NCBI GenBank assembly: GCA_016219875.1
Contig: JACRJZ010000123.1
Location: forward strand, 30,595 to 94,594
Reading direction: 5' to 3'
DNA from: Verrucomicrobiota bacterium
GTDB lineage: Bacteria; Verrucomicrobiota; Verrucomicrobiia; Limisphaerales; JACRJZ01
Length of the DNA stretch: 64,000 nt
Made by a program: the position numbers and the translations under genes. This document shows positions 26,901-33,922 of the stretch, in pieces; positions within the stretch are counted from its first letter, which is position 1, and each line of letters opens with the position of its first letter. The notes under the pieces were generated by a model. The model ran no database searches, was not told where the DNA came from, and worked only from the letters and a program-made list of their open reading frames with translations.

Positions 26901-26963
26901 GCCAAGCAGGCCGCACGCGAGGAGAAACCGAAGCTGTGAAACCCTGGCACTCTTGCTGTTCAT
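23901..26963 (-). CDS. large secreted GH123/DUF4091-like lipoprotein
   Basis: A 1020-residue protein. The start ATG 26963 gives a lipoprotein signal (CGLLGAGLAVTAC). A carbohydrate-binding-like module follows (NLLPNSGFEAGTDSPSGW), then several beta-rich regions. The C-terminal ~500 residues match the DUF4091/GH123 catalytic region: TYWFDEPDPKDYEFVVDGMK with the acidic pair, VEIWCGLTPEWTKEKV, WPWQSWQYGVQGILIWATTY and ENLRDGMEDYEYFWLLE. GH123 includes beta-N-acetylgalactosaminidases; actual substrate is unknown. Near the C-terminus an octamer array (24043-24082) encodes KRVEGLKGEELKGEI. A possible upstream start would lengthen the N-terminus but weaken the signal peptide. Confidence 0.85.
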   Translation of the reverse strand: MNSKSARVSQLRFLLACGLLGAGLAVTACAQNLLPNSGFEAGTDSPSGWRLSDSQRGQWSATAHQGQRAVMVEGTGQESSSWRTERLPLKPGGLYRLSFVARNEAGTSGGCGVSGLSRVNHDFRASDSWQRQSFILSVPDDGTNDYVRLGQWEVKGKMLFDDAELLPVSASHARWGDLELGEGESVSRGVYRFRANCGWRGANLHRTLFLNRANFNSDRWCFGAGSEVVYRLNAGTNEQRSAKLQLQINYHTGGRLRVEASRAPRDWTPVATFDGTNRAGTVELPAALFPAKDIFVRLSGVGEKCNLQVNTFNYEAPLAEKVADLEGRTAFFEQSANTGELGIALNDTLQPPAERSAYCIGFWVTNRATSTLNLNVDITIQGRKKTNSPPLKLGAGEARFFGTRCSFTAPGRQELALAVSDSTGRTLYAGRTDIEIDTLAEPRAGYFVGGDDLHNLWWCESGWKLGQNKQWPSSALKKAEPVRVSAARGEFEPVQLVLRAFDSNTLLAVRFSPFTNAAGAAGAITARVDRIEYVHVTQPTDSSCARGRYPDPLSPLQLPLRFQQWANLPLWITFHVSRGMPAGDYTGQVELELMDSKLSVPLALHVYDFELPRETHLKSALGLGTGEINRYHKLKTPEDKQAVYEKYLKNFAEHRISPYSFFDYAPIDIKFTGQGTNKQAKVDFTKFDAAAARWLDEYKFNSYSLPLRGMGGGTFHSRHLGSLEGFKEGTPEFARLFQDYLSQVTGHLRERGWLDEAYTYWFDEPDPKDYEFVVDGMKRIRAAAPGLRRMLTEQPEAALMGHVEIWCGLTPEWTKEKVAARRAAGEEVWWYICCGPHAPYITEFIDHPGTELRLWPWQSWQYGVQGILIWATTYWTSSAAFPGKLQDPWADPMSYVSGYDFKAGHVGYWGNGDGRFLYPPRRDPNTATEPCLDEPINSIRWENLRDGMEDYEYFWLLEQEVKRVEGLKGEELKGEIAEARRLLVVPEEISKDLTHFTTDPRLMLAHRDKVAKMIERLKRQ
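24043..24082 (-). repeat. octamer array inside GH123-like gene
   Basis: On the plus strand CCCTTCAA, CTCTTCAC, CCTTCAAC and similar units. It is translated as a Lys/Glu/Gly helix tail. The same unit fills the gene's own 5' spacer at 27108-27139. Confidence 0.72.
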
Positions 26964-27107
26964 GAATTGGTCAGTCGTTTTGGACTGAGCTTGGACGCGG
27001 CGCGGCGCGCGAAGCTTCATTGAGGTTCTGGCACCAGCGAGGTTAAAGGGAGGAAGAGTTGCAGGGTTGAAGAGGCTCCAGCATTGGGGAAAAAGCCATC
27101 CCAAGAA

Positions 27108-27139
27108 TCCTCTTCAACCCTTCAACCCTTCAACCCTTC
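27108..27139 (-). repeat. octamer array between regulator and GH123-like gene
   Basis: CCTCTTCAACCCTTCAACCC continuing for four units of TTCAACCC. A mirrored fragment (GCAGGGTTGAAGAGG) lies at 27061-27075, making a loose inverted pair. Confidence 0.78.
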
Positions 27140-27145
27140 CACTTC

Positions 27146-27778
27146 TCAACCGCCCACCCGCTTCCTCTTCACGCTGTGGTCTGCCGCCAGCAAGTAGCCG
27201 TGGCCGTGGACGGTAAGCAGCACCTTCGGAGCGCCCGCCTGGTCGCGCAGCTTGTGGCGCAACTTGGCCACGTGCATGTCGATGGTGCGGGTCAGGGTCC
27301 GCTCGGGGTTCAGCCCCCACACTTGGCTGAGAAGCTCGTCCCGCGAGACCGTGCGCCCGGCGTGGCTGGCCAAGTAGCCGAGCAACGACGCTTCGCGCTC
27401 GGAAAGCCCGCATCGTTGGCCGTCCCGATAGCGCACCTCGTTGCCCGCCAAGTCGGCCGTGCCGCCCGGAATGCGGATGACGGCACCCCGCCGCGGCGTC
27501 CGGCGGCCCGGAGGCGAAAGCGCCCCGCCCGACCGCTGGCCGGTGACGTGCGGGGCGCCATGCGATCGTTCCGGCCGAGGCAACGTCGAAACTGAAGAAG
27601 TCTGAAGTGGGACCGTGCTTTCCCAGCCCGGCTGAAACTCGTTCAAGATGATGGCGTTCATGTCGCAACAGTGGCGAAGGGCGTCCGCAAGTTCGGGGCG
27701 GGGCGCCTTCGCCTCTACTTGTCTCTTAAGCAAAACCCCAAGAATGTTACAGAGTTTCTCGGTTGGCGCAGAAGTCAC
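27146..27778 (-). CDS. winged-helix (OmpR/PhoB-type) regulator without receiver
   Basis: A 210-residue protein whose last ~100 residues form a Trans_reg_C winged helix: LSEREASLLGYLASHAGRTV, SRDELLSQVWG, TRTIDMHVAKLRHKLRD and VLLTVHGHGYLLA. The N-terminal half lacks a receiver domain; no Asp phosphorylation site or other known domain is seen, and a Pro/Arg-rich linker separates the halves. The start used is a GTG at 27778; an ATG at 27661 (MNAIILNEFQ) is possible. It precedes the GH123-like gene on the same strand with a 182-bp spacer and might regulate it. Confidence 0.82.
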   Translation of the reverse strand: MTSAPTEKLCNILGVLLKRQVEAKAPRPELADALRHCCDMNAIILNEFQPGWESTVPLQTSSVSTLPRPERSHGAPHVTGQRSGGALSPPGRRTPRRGAVIRIPGGTADLAGNEVRYRDGQRCGLSEREASLLGYLASHAGRTVSRDELLSQVWGLNPERTLTRTIDMHVAKLRHKLRDQAGAPKVLLTVHGHGYLLAADHSVKRKRVGG

Positions 27779-27933
27779 GCGGCGGGGAGCATCGCGCCAG
27801 CCGGAGGGCCGTGGCTGTCAGCGTGGCGATAGGGGTAGGGACCGGGTTCCAACCCTGGTTCCTACCCCTGCCCCTTCCTGACCGCCTTGTTCCGGCTTTG
27901 ACATAGAAGTTTCGACACATCGTCAACAGTGCC

Positions 27934-28011
27934 GGCAGGGCGCGTCACTCCGTGCGCGCCGCAGAACGGACTTGGTTCTCCGACGGCGCGCACGGAGTGA
28001 CGCGCCCTGCC
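27934..28011. repeat. perfect palindromic element, family I
   Basis: 28-bp arms (GGCAGGGCGCGTCACTCCGT onward, and its exact complement ending CGCGCCCTGCC) around a 22-bp loop. It lies in the 532-bp divergent spacer between the winged-helix regulator and the first PEP-CTERM gene. The rest of that spacer shows no gene. Confidence 0.92.
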
Positions 28012-28310
28012 ATGTGACGGAATCTGACTGTCCACGTAGTAGTCGCCGGCGCGGACCTCGCGTTTGCCTTCGTGCAGATGGCGCAGGCGTCTGCTGGCCC
28101 AAGCCTCTGTGCCTGCCGGGCTGTGTGGCTGAATCCCAGAAACGGATGAAAGGCGGATGTCCCAAAACGAACTAAACATGTCCCGAAACCCCCTAGACCA
28201 GCGGCTCGTGTTTGTGTTACGGAATCTTTCAGAGAACCGAGAACGAACACGAAAACCAGTTCAGTTCCTGACTGCCAATGCAACCGACACGCGTGAATGA
28301 AGGAAGAACC

Positions 28311-28925
28311 ATGAAACACAAGCTCGCCACGTTTGCCCTGAGAAGCGCACACCGGGGAATATCGGCCCACTTTCTGGCACTCATCCTCGGAGCGCTCACC
28401 ACGACCAGCGCGCTGGCGACCATCGAAGTGCATCCGGGCGTGCTCCCGCTCTATGGCCCATGGCCAACAACAGACCAAACTGTCTTCGCCTGGGATGAGA
28501 CGCCCGGGATCTTCATTTCTGGATTCAATGGCTTCACCTGGTCTGGGAGCTCCCCGGATCGGATTTCTCCTGTCAGTATGAGCGTTTCTCTGACTTGGAC
28601 TGCCCCTAGCGGCACCGCGTACCAACAGTACTTCGATGTGGTGAATATCATAACTTGCGCGCGGCCCCCACTGTATCCGCAGAGTTGGTCGGATCTAGGG
28701 GCCTGGCGGGGGGCCAGGGAGCCTGGCGAATGGCACGTGACTGGCACCGTGACGGAACATGGGGGTCTGTACTATTCGCCTTACACTGCGTTTGATATTC
28801 CCAACGCGGTCGCTGAGAGTTTCACCGTTGTTCCCGAGCCTTCAACCTGCCTTGCCGGTGCGTTGCTCCTGCTTCCCTTCGGGCTGAGCGCCGTGCGGTT
28901 CTTGCGCAGACGCCAAAGGGAGTAG
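28311..28925 (+). CDS. PEP-CTERM sorted exported protein 1
   Basis: A 204-residue exported protein of unknown function. An N-terminal signal (FLALILGALTTTSALA) is followed by a beta-rich body. The C-terminus is a PEP-CTERM sorting signal: VPEPSTCLAG, hydrophobic segment ALLLLPFGLSAV, then RFLRRRQRE. Exosortase would recognise this for outer-surface or exopolysaccharide targeting; no exosortase gene is in the window. AGGAAG at about 28300 is a good ribosome-binding site. Its 3' end is nearly identical to that of the next gene. Confidence 0.88.
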   Translation: MKHKLATFALRSAHRGISAHFLALILGALTTTSALATIEVHPGVLPLYGPWPTTDQTVFAWDETPGIFISGFNGFTWSGSSPDRISPVSMSVSLTWTAPSGTAYQQYFDVVNIITCARPPLYPQSWSDLGAWRGAREPGEWHVTGTVTEHGGLYYSPYTAFDIPNAVAESFTVVPEPSTCLAGALLLLPFGLSAVRFLRRRQRE

Positions 28926-28985
28926 CCGTCGCCCAGAGAACCGAGTTTTGCAGGCAAGACGTTGAAACCAGACGCTGACAAATCT

Positions 28986-29699
28986 ATGAAAACCCTAGCT
29001 CGCATTTCTACCGTTCTCGCGATCACGCTGGGAGGGTGTTTTCCCCTCCAAGCCACGATCGTCAATTTCGACGACCTGACGCAGAATGATTACACCCCCA
29101 TCCCTGCTGGCTACGGAAGCGCCGATCACGTGGCCGTTTCCTACAGCAGCCCCGCTTGGACATCCCACATGATATTTTGGACTTCAGGCTACGGTGACCT
29201 CTCGAAAGTCGCGTTCCAGGCCTACACTGGTTCTGGTATATTTGGTGAGATTACCCTTACGCCAGACGCGGGCTACCGCGTCACGCTCAACGGCTTTGAC
29301 ATGGCCGCCTATGTCGGCAGCGGCCAAATCTCAACCCGCAGTGAGGAAGTCATCGACATCCTGTACGGAAGTTTTGTGCGGCACCTCGGCCCTCGAGATC
29401 TCTCCGCGACCTTTCCTCTGACCCACACCCATTTTGCACCGGAGGTCACTTACGCTGGACCGATTACAATTCGAATCGGAAACGATTGGAACATCGCCAT
29501 CGACAACATTGAGTTCACCGCTACTCCCGTTCCCGAGCCGAGCACGATCCTGGCAGGGGCCTTTGCATTGCTCCCCTTCGGGCTGAGCGCTGTGCGGTTC
29601 TTGCGCAGACGCCAAAAAGCCTTCCAGCCAGATCGCCGCGCCGGGCAGCAGTCGTCGCAGCAACGTGGACTTCCCGGTCTGGCGCGCGACAGCGCCTAA
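28986..29699 (+). CDS. PEP-CTERM exported protein 2 with abnormal C-terminal extension
   Basis: A 237-residue exported protein. The signal (ISTVLAITLGGCFPLQA) is followed by a body rich in beta strands (IVNFDDLTQNDYTPIPAGYG) and a PEP-CTERM signal (VPEPSTILAG, ALLPFGLSAV, RFLRRRQ). Unlike its neighbour it does not stop after the Arg cluster. It reads on for 27 residues (KAFQPDRRAGQQ onward) encoded by DNA that looks like an antisense AAA-ATPase remnant. The extension may block exosortase recognition. The body is not clearly related to protein 1. Confidence 0.85.
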   Translation: MKTLARISTVLAITLGGCFPLQATIVNFDDLTQNDYTPIPAGYGSADHVAVSYSSPAWTSHMIFWTSGYGDLSKVAFQAYTGSGIFGEITLTPDAGYRVTLNGFDMAAYVGSGQISTRSEEVIDILYGSFVRHLGPRDLSATFPLTHTHFAPEVTYAGPITIRIGNDWNIAIDNIEFTATPVPEPSTILAGAFALLPFGLSAVRFLRRRQKAFQPDRRAGQQSSQQRGLPGLARDSA

Positions 29700-29700
29700 C
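29617..29700 (-). pseudogene. remnant of an AAA (DUF4143-type) ATPase, Walker A region
   Basis: On the minus strand 29700-29617 reads LLGAVARQTGKSTLLRRLLP and then GAAIWLEGF. This resembles the Walker A segment of AAA_14/DUF4143 ATPases (G-x-R-Q-T-G-K-S-T-L-L), with two extra residues before RQ. No start, upstream or downstream coding continuation survives. The remnant begins exactly where nucleotide identity between the two PEP-CTERM genes ends. Confidence 0.5.
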
Positions 29701-29717
29701 AGATACCCAGCGGTCGC

Positions 29718-31367
29718 TCACCGGCCCCGACCGGCGGCTGGCGGCGGTTCGAGACGGAGCCGGAGTCCTTCCATGATCTGCTTCGACTTCGCCGCGTCGA
29801 GCATCTGTTTCGCGGTGTCGTCGGCCTGGCCGGAGTCCACCAGTTTGCGCGCCCATTCTTCCGCTTGCTCGAACTTCCCTTGGAGCAAGTAGAGCCGCGC
29901 CAATCCAAACCACGCAGCCGGGGCCTGCGGCGCGGCTTTGAGCAAGTAGGTTTCGGCCTGCTCGTACTGCCGTCGCGTCAGGTTGAGCTGGCCCAATCCG
30001 TTCAGCGCAGCCGGGTGGCTCGGCTCCAGTTCGAGGACTTTCTGGAACGCGGTCTCTGCGTCTTGGTATTTGCCCGAGTTGAAGGAGGTCCAGCCGAGGC
30101 CGTTCCACGCGTTCGCGTCGTGGGGCGCCAGTTTCACGGCCTGCTGGAACTTGGCCGTGGCCTCGTTCAGTTGGCGGGCCTGCCACAATTGCCAGCCTTC
30201 CTGCGTCAGTTTCGAGGGGCTGCTTTTGCCGCCGGCTAGTAACATCCAGGCGGCAATCCCGATCGCGACGCAGGCTGCGCCGATGGCCAAGCCAAACCAG
30301 AGCTTTGTTTTGGAGTGCGTGTTCATGTTCGTTTCCGTTTCTCGAGTGAGGGGTTGTTGCGAGGAAGTGAGAGCGATGGTTTCGACGGCCGTCTTCACCT
30401 GGCTGGCCTGCTGGTAGCGGCGCTCGGGCAACTGCTCCAAAGCACGCAGCACGATTTCGTCGAGCCGCACATCCACCTGCACGCGCCGCGAGGGCGGGGC
30501 GAATTTCCCCACGGGCAACTCGCCGGTCAGCATCTGGTAGAAGACGACACCGAGGGAGTAAATGTCCGCCCGATGATCGACGGCTTGCGGATGCTCCACC
30601 TGTTCGGGCGCCATGTAACCGGGCGTGCCAAGGGCGCCGGCCGCGGTCAGTGCGGGGCGGGCTGGCTCGGGGCCATCGGACGAGTCTGAGTGGTCCGACG
30701 AGTCAGACGCCAACGCAGTTCCCACCAATTTGGCGATGCCGAAGTCGGCGATCTTCACCTGGCCGTCCCGGCCCAGAAGAATGTTCTCCGGCTTGATGTC
30801 GCGATGCACGATGCCGCGATCATGGGCGAACTGCAGGGCTTCGCACACCTGCGGCACGATGGCCAGCGCCTCTTTTGACGGTATGCGGCCCGTGTGGAGC
30901 AACTGCCGGAGGTTCACGCCGTCCACGTACTCCATCAGGAAATAGAAAAAGGCGTCGGCCTGGCCGAACTCGTAAAGTGTGACAATGCCGGGGTGATTGA
31001 GCTTGGCCAACGACTTGGCCTCGCGCGCGAAGCGTTCGGTGAATGACGGATCGCTGCCCACATCCGGCGGCAATATCTTCAGCGCCACCACGCGGTCGAG
31101 CTGCTTCTGGCGCGTCCGATAGACCGCGCCCATGCCGCCGTGGCCGATGAGTTCCAGGATTTCGAGTTGGGGAAAGTGCGCGGCGAGCTGGGCCGGTTCC
31201 GGCGGAACGAATCCGGCTGACGAGGCCGGCGACGCCGGCGTGTCACCCGGATTGACCACGGTGCCCAGGCCCACCTGCATCAGGCATTCAGGGCAGAGTC
31301 CGTGCGCCGCCTTGGGCGTGATCGGCTTCCCGCAGTGCTGGCATGTTTTCACGGTGTCCATGAGCAT
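29718..31367 (-). CDS. Ser/Thr protein kinase with zinc-ribbon and TPR domains
   Basis: A 549-residue signalling kinase. An N-terminal zinc ribbon (CQHCGKPI, CPECLMQV) precedes a Pkn2-type kinase domain: GHGGMGAVYR, VALKILPP, HRDIKPENILL, ADFGIAKLVG and GTPGYMAPEQ. One membrane helix (LWFGLAIGAACVAIGIAAWM, about residue 360) separates it from a C-terminal TPR region (NAWNGLGWTSFNSGKYQDAE). The activation segment carries an extra Asp/Ser stretch (SDSSDHSDSSDG) from a 4 x 9-nt repeat. The sigma-factor gene lies 54 bp upstream on the same strand; this kinase-sigma pairing is common in Planctomycetes and Verrucomicrobia. Confidence 0.92.
   Translation of the reverse strand: MLMDTVKTCQHCGKPITPKAAHGLCPECLMQVGLGTVVNPGDTPASPASSAGFVPPEPAQLAAHFPQLEILELIGHGGMGAVYRTRQKQLDRVVALKILPPDVGSDPSFTERFAREAKSLAKLNHPGIVTLYEFGQADAFFYFLMEYVDGVNLRQLLHTGRIPSKEALAIVPQVCEALQFAHDRGIVHRDIKPENILLGRDGQVKIADFGIAKLVGTALASDSSDHSDSSDGPEPARPALTAAGALGTPGYMAPEQVEHPQAVDHRADIYSLGVVFYQMLTGELPVGKFAPPSRRVQVDVRLDEIVLRALEQLPERRYQQASQVKTAVETIALTSSQQPLTRETETNMNTHSKTKLWFGLAIGAACVAIGIAAWMLLAGGKSSPSKLTQEGWQLWQARQLNEATAKFQQAVKLAPHDANAWNGLGWTSFNSGKYQDAETAFQKVLELEPSHPAALNGLGQLNLTRRQYEQAETYLLKAAPQAPAAWFGLARLYLLQGKFEQAEEWARKLVDSGQADDTAKQMLDAAKSKQIMEGLRLRLEPPPAAGRGR
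30672..30707. repeat. in-frame 4 x 9-nt repeat J2 in kinase gene
   Basis: GCCATCGGA, CGAGTCTGA, GTGGTCCGA, CGAGTCAGA. It is translated on the minus strand as an Asp/Ser-rich insert in the activation segment. Same length and unit size as J1 in ccoI. Confidence 0.75.
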
Positions 31368-31421
31368 CTATCACCTGTTACCACGACAAACCCGGCGGAA
31401 GGTTTCAAACAATCCGCGGCC

Positions 31422-32165
31422 TCAGGCGGCGAGCGCCCGGAAGAGGGCGCGCATCTCTTCTTCCACTTCGTTCGGGTGCGCGACCGTGTTGGCCACTTCC
31501 TGCCGCAGCAACTCCCGATACCGCTGCCGCAGCCGATGCACCAAGGTCTTGACCGTGTTCTCCGGCATCTTCAACCGCGCGGCCAGTTCGGTGTAGGGCA
31601 CGGCGCTGCGCCTGCCGGTCAGGCAGAACTTCAACTCCGCGAACAACCCGGCTTTGCCGGCGGCCTCGTGTTCGCGGCGCAACGCGTCGAACACCGTGTC
31701 CAACAGCGCCAGCGCCCAGTTCTGCTCGAAGATCGTTTCCGGCGTCCGCGCATCGACCGGTTCCAGAGCGTAGCGGCTTTCCGCCTCCTGGGCATCCAAG
31801 GAGATGACCTGCCCGCCGCCGCGCTTTTCTCGGCGCGCCTTCTTCCATTCGTCCACCAGAAAATGCTTCAGCGCGGTCAATAGGAAGGAACGGAACCGGC
31901 CCTTCTCACGGGAGATTCCCGCCAACGCCTGCTTTTCCAACAACCGGGCGAAGAACTCCTGGGTCAGATCCTCCGCGTCCGGCGGCGAGCACCCGCGCCG
32001 TCGCACGAAGGCATAAAGCGGATACCAGTAGGTCTGGCACAACTTCGCCAGGGACACTTGTGCCCGGGTGGAATCGCTGCGCGCCGCGGCCAACACCACC
32101 GTCCAATGCGTGGTCACAAACCAGGCCTGGGGAGGACGTGCCGCGGCTGTGTCGTCGGAGGTCAT
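31422..32165 (-). CDS. ECF-type RNA polymerase sigma factor
   Basis: A 247-residue sigma-70 family protein. Region 2 includes CQTYWYPLYAFVRRRG and DAEDLTQEFFARLLEK, with GRFRSFLLTALKHFLVDEWK after it. Region 4 includes SAVPYTELAARLKMPENTVK and VHRLRQRYRELLRQEV. The opening FVTTHWTVVLAAA is typical of the sigma-ECF group that accompanies Ser/Thr kinases in this superphylum. The kinase gene directly downstream is the likely functional partner. ATG 32165 was chosen; longer readings enter palindrome G1. Confidence 0.92.
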   Translation of the reverse strand: MTSDDTAAARPPQAWFVTTHWTVVLAAARSDSTRAQVSLAKLCQTYWYPLYAFVRRRGCSPPDAEDLTQEFFARLLEKQALAGISREKGRFRSFLLTALKHFLVDEWKKARREKRGGGQVISLDAQEAESRYALEPVDARTPETIFEQNWALALLDTVFDALRREHEAAGKAGLFAELKFCLTGRRSAVPYTELAARLKMPENTVKTLVHRLRQRYRELLRQEVANTVAHPNEVEEEMRALFRALAA

Positions 32166-32188
32166 TTGCCGGGCGCAAAGCCGTCTCC

Positions 32189-32374
32189 ATGCAATTGAGA
32201 GAACCACGAAAGACACGAAACACACGAAAAGAAAGGCCGCCACCGGGTCTGACCTGGACGTGCCCGGCTCCACCAAAACGTGGCCGCGCTGGTTCCCCGC
32301 TCTGATATTTCGCGCCCGCGGATGGCTTCGGTTCCCCTTTCGTGTGTTTCGTGTCTTTCGTGGTTCAACTGCAT
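32189..32374. repeat. palindromic element G1
   Basis: Arms GAACCACGAAAGACACGAAA (from 32201) and TTTCGTGTCTTTCGTGGTTC (to 32366) are exact inverted copies, continued by ACACGAAA/TTTCGTGT inside and ATGCA-ATTGAG/CAACTGCAT outside. The second copy is at 39310-39523. It fills the 251-bp spacer upstream of the sigma factor. Confidence 0.92.
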
Positions 32375-32416
32375 TGTTCCGGCTATGTCCCGGGGCCGGA
32401 CCCGGGCGGGGCGGCC

Positions 32417-32920
32417 TCACTTTCCTGGCGGAGGATTCGCCGGAGGCGGCGTCTTTTTGTTGGCCGCAGCCTGGGCGGCAAGCCGCTCGAAAGTGGTGGT
32501 GTTGGCCACGGTAGGCGCCGGCGGCAGGCCCATGTAGTTGCGGATGGCGCGGTCCAGTTCCGCCTTGAAGACGTAGCGTTGTTCGGGCGTGATGACGAAG
32601 TCCTTGATCAAGCCGCGTCGCTTCTGGATGACCAGGACTTGATCGAACTTCAGGAAGAGGTGGTTGTACCACTTCTCCCCGAAACGGACGTAGTGCGTGT
32701 GGATGTTGCGGATGTTGTCCAGCCGGACGCGACGGACCGGAATGCCAAGGAGAGTGACCTTGAGGTGCTTGTGGCTGATGCGGTAGCCGATCCGGGTGAG
32801 CAGGAACAGCATGAACACCACCAGCGCCAACCAAGCGGCGACCACCTGGATGATGAGTCCCCACTGGACCCAAAAACCGACCTCGCTCACCGCGAGGGTC
32901 TTGATCGTGTCAGGCAGCAT
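32417..32920 (-). CDS. membrane protein with bacterial PH domain
   Basis: A 167-residue protein. One strong membrane helix (LIIQVVAAWLALVVFMLFLL) is followed by a bacterial PH-like domain (GYRISHKHLKVTLLGIPVRR, VRLDNIRNIHTH) and a Pro/Ala-rich tail. The function of these domains in bacteria is mostly unknown. It lies between the LysM gene and the sigma factor on the minus strand, each separated by at least 144 bp, so it may have its own promoter. Confidence 0.75.
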   Translation of the reverse strand: MLPDTIKTLAVSEVGFWVQWGLIIQVVAAWLALVVFMLFLLTRIGYRISHKHLKVTLLGIPVRRVRLDNIRNIHTHYVRFGEKWYNHLFLKFDQVLVIQKRRGLIKDFVITPEQRYVFKAELDRAIRNYMGLPPAPTVANTTTFERLAAQAAANKKTPPPANPPPGK

Positions 32921-33064
32921 CGCGAGTTCTCGCCAACGTTCTTCTGATTGCCGTCATGGCCCTGGCATCATTGCTGGCTGAAAGGTCGGCGGATACTGCC
33001 GCAGCCGTTGCCGGGTCGAAGCGAACGAACAATGCGCAAGGCCCGTCCGGGAATCAATGCGAAA

Positions 33065-33706
33065 TCAGCCCTTCGGTTTGGGAATCCAGATCTTCTTGCC
33101 CACGGGCAGGACGTCCGGCTTCACCGTCGGGTTGGCGTCCAGAACGGCCTTCGTCGTCACCATGATGCCCTGGGCCCGGTAGGCTTGCACGATCTCTCCC
33201 AGCGTGTCGCCCTTCGCGACCGTGTGCCAGTAGCCGTCTTCGGACGCGGCGCCCGCTGCGGTTCCGCCGTGGCCGGGATTGACAGTTGGCGGAGGCGACG
33301 CCAGGCGGGGCGGCGGCGGGGCGCTGGCCACGGACTTCATGATGCGGGCCAGGTCTTCCAGCGAGTTTTGAATCCGACGGTTCTCGGTCACGCGCGCTTC
33401 GTCCACCTTCTGGATTTGCTCGGCCAGGCGGCTGATGCGCTCCTGATGGGCGGTGTTGTTCTCGGCGCGCTCGGCCTTCAGTCGCACCTCGGCCACGCTG
33501 CGGTCCAAAGCGCCCAGTTGCTGCTGCATCAAGGCCAGCCTCTCTTCCAGCGCCTCAATCCGTGCCATGATGCGTTTGTAGTTGTCCTCCGAAAGTTCTC
33601 GTCCCGCGGCGGCGGCGGCGCTGTCTTGCGCGGCGGCGTGGGTCGCGATCCCAGCCCCTCCCAACAGGGCCGGCAGGAGCATCAGCCAAGAGCAATTCCG
33701 TTTCAT
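33065..33706 (-). CDS. exported coiled-coil LysM protein
   Basis: A 213-residue protein. ATG 33706 gives a signal peptide (CSWLMLLPALLGGAGIATHA). Residues about 40-120 are a heptad-rich coiled coil (RIMARIEALEERLALMQQQL). After a Pro-rich linker, a C-terminal LysM domain follows (YWHTVAKGDTLGEIVQAYRA, then VLDANPTVKPDVLPVGKKIW). It probably binds peptidoglycan in the periplasm. It is divergently oriented to sucC. A far longer in-frame reading upstream runs antisense through sucC and is an artefact. Confidence 0.88.
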   Translation of the reverse strand: MKRNCSWLMLLPALLGGAGIATHAAAQDSAAAAAGRELSEDNYKRIMARIEALEERLALMQQQLGALDRSVAEVRLKAERAENNTAHQERISRLAEQIQKVDEARVTENRRIQNSLEDLARIMKSVASAPPPPRLASPPPTVNPGHGGTAAGAASEDGYWHTVAKGDTLGEIVQAYRAQGIMVTTKAVLDANPTVKPDVLPVGKKIWIPKPKG

Positions 33707-33801
33707 GGTGCCGACAGTAAAAGACAGGGAGGGAAGCGCAAGGTTCAAAGTTTTGCGGCTCCGCCCGCTCCCTGGCCTCTGGAGTTCTCCTGGAAAAACC
33801 G

Positions 33802-33831
33802 TTGACGCTCGCTTGCGCCGTTTCCTAGATT
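33802..33831 (+). promoter_or_regulatory. candidate sigma-70 promoter for sucCD
   Basis: TTGACG at 33802 and TAGATT at 33826 are separated by 18 bp, about 90 bp before the sucC start. It is the only promoter-like pair I find in the 216-bp divergent spacer. No experimental support. Confidence 0.45.
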
Positions 33832-33922
33832 GCCCGCGCCATCGCGCAAACGAATGCTGAACAACAGGAAACCGTTTCAAGGCACCGCCCGGCAGGCCCG
33901 TCCTGCGCGGTGAGTCATCTGC

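Noticed and set aside
27895..27930. Promoter for the winged-helix regulator
   Set aside because: On the minus strand TTGACG and TATGTC are only 15 bp apart, which is too close for a confident sigma-70 call.
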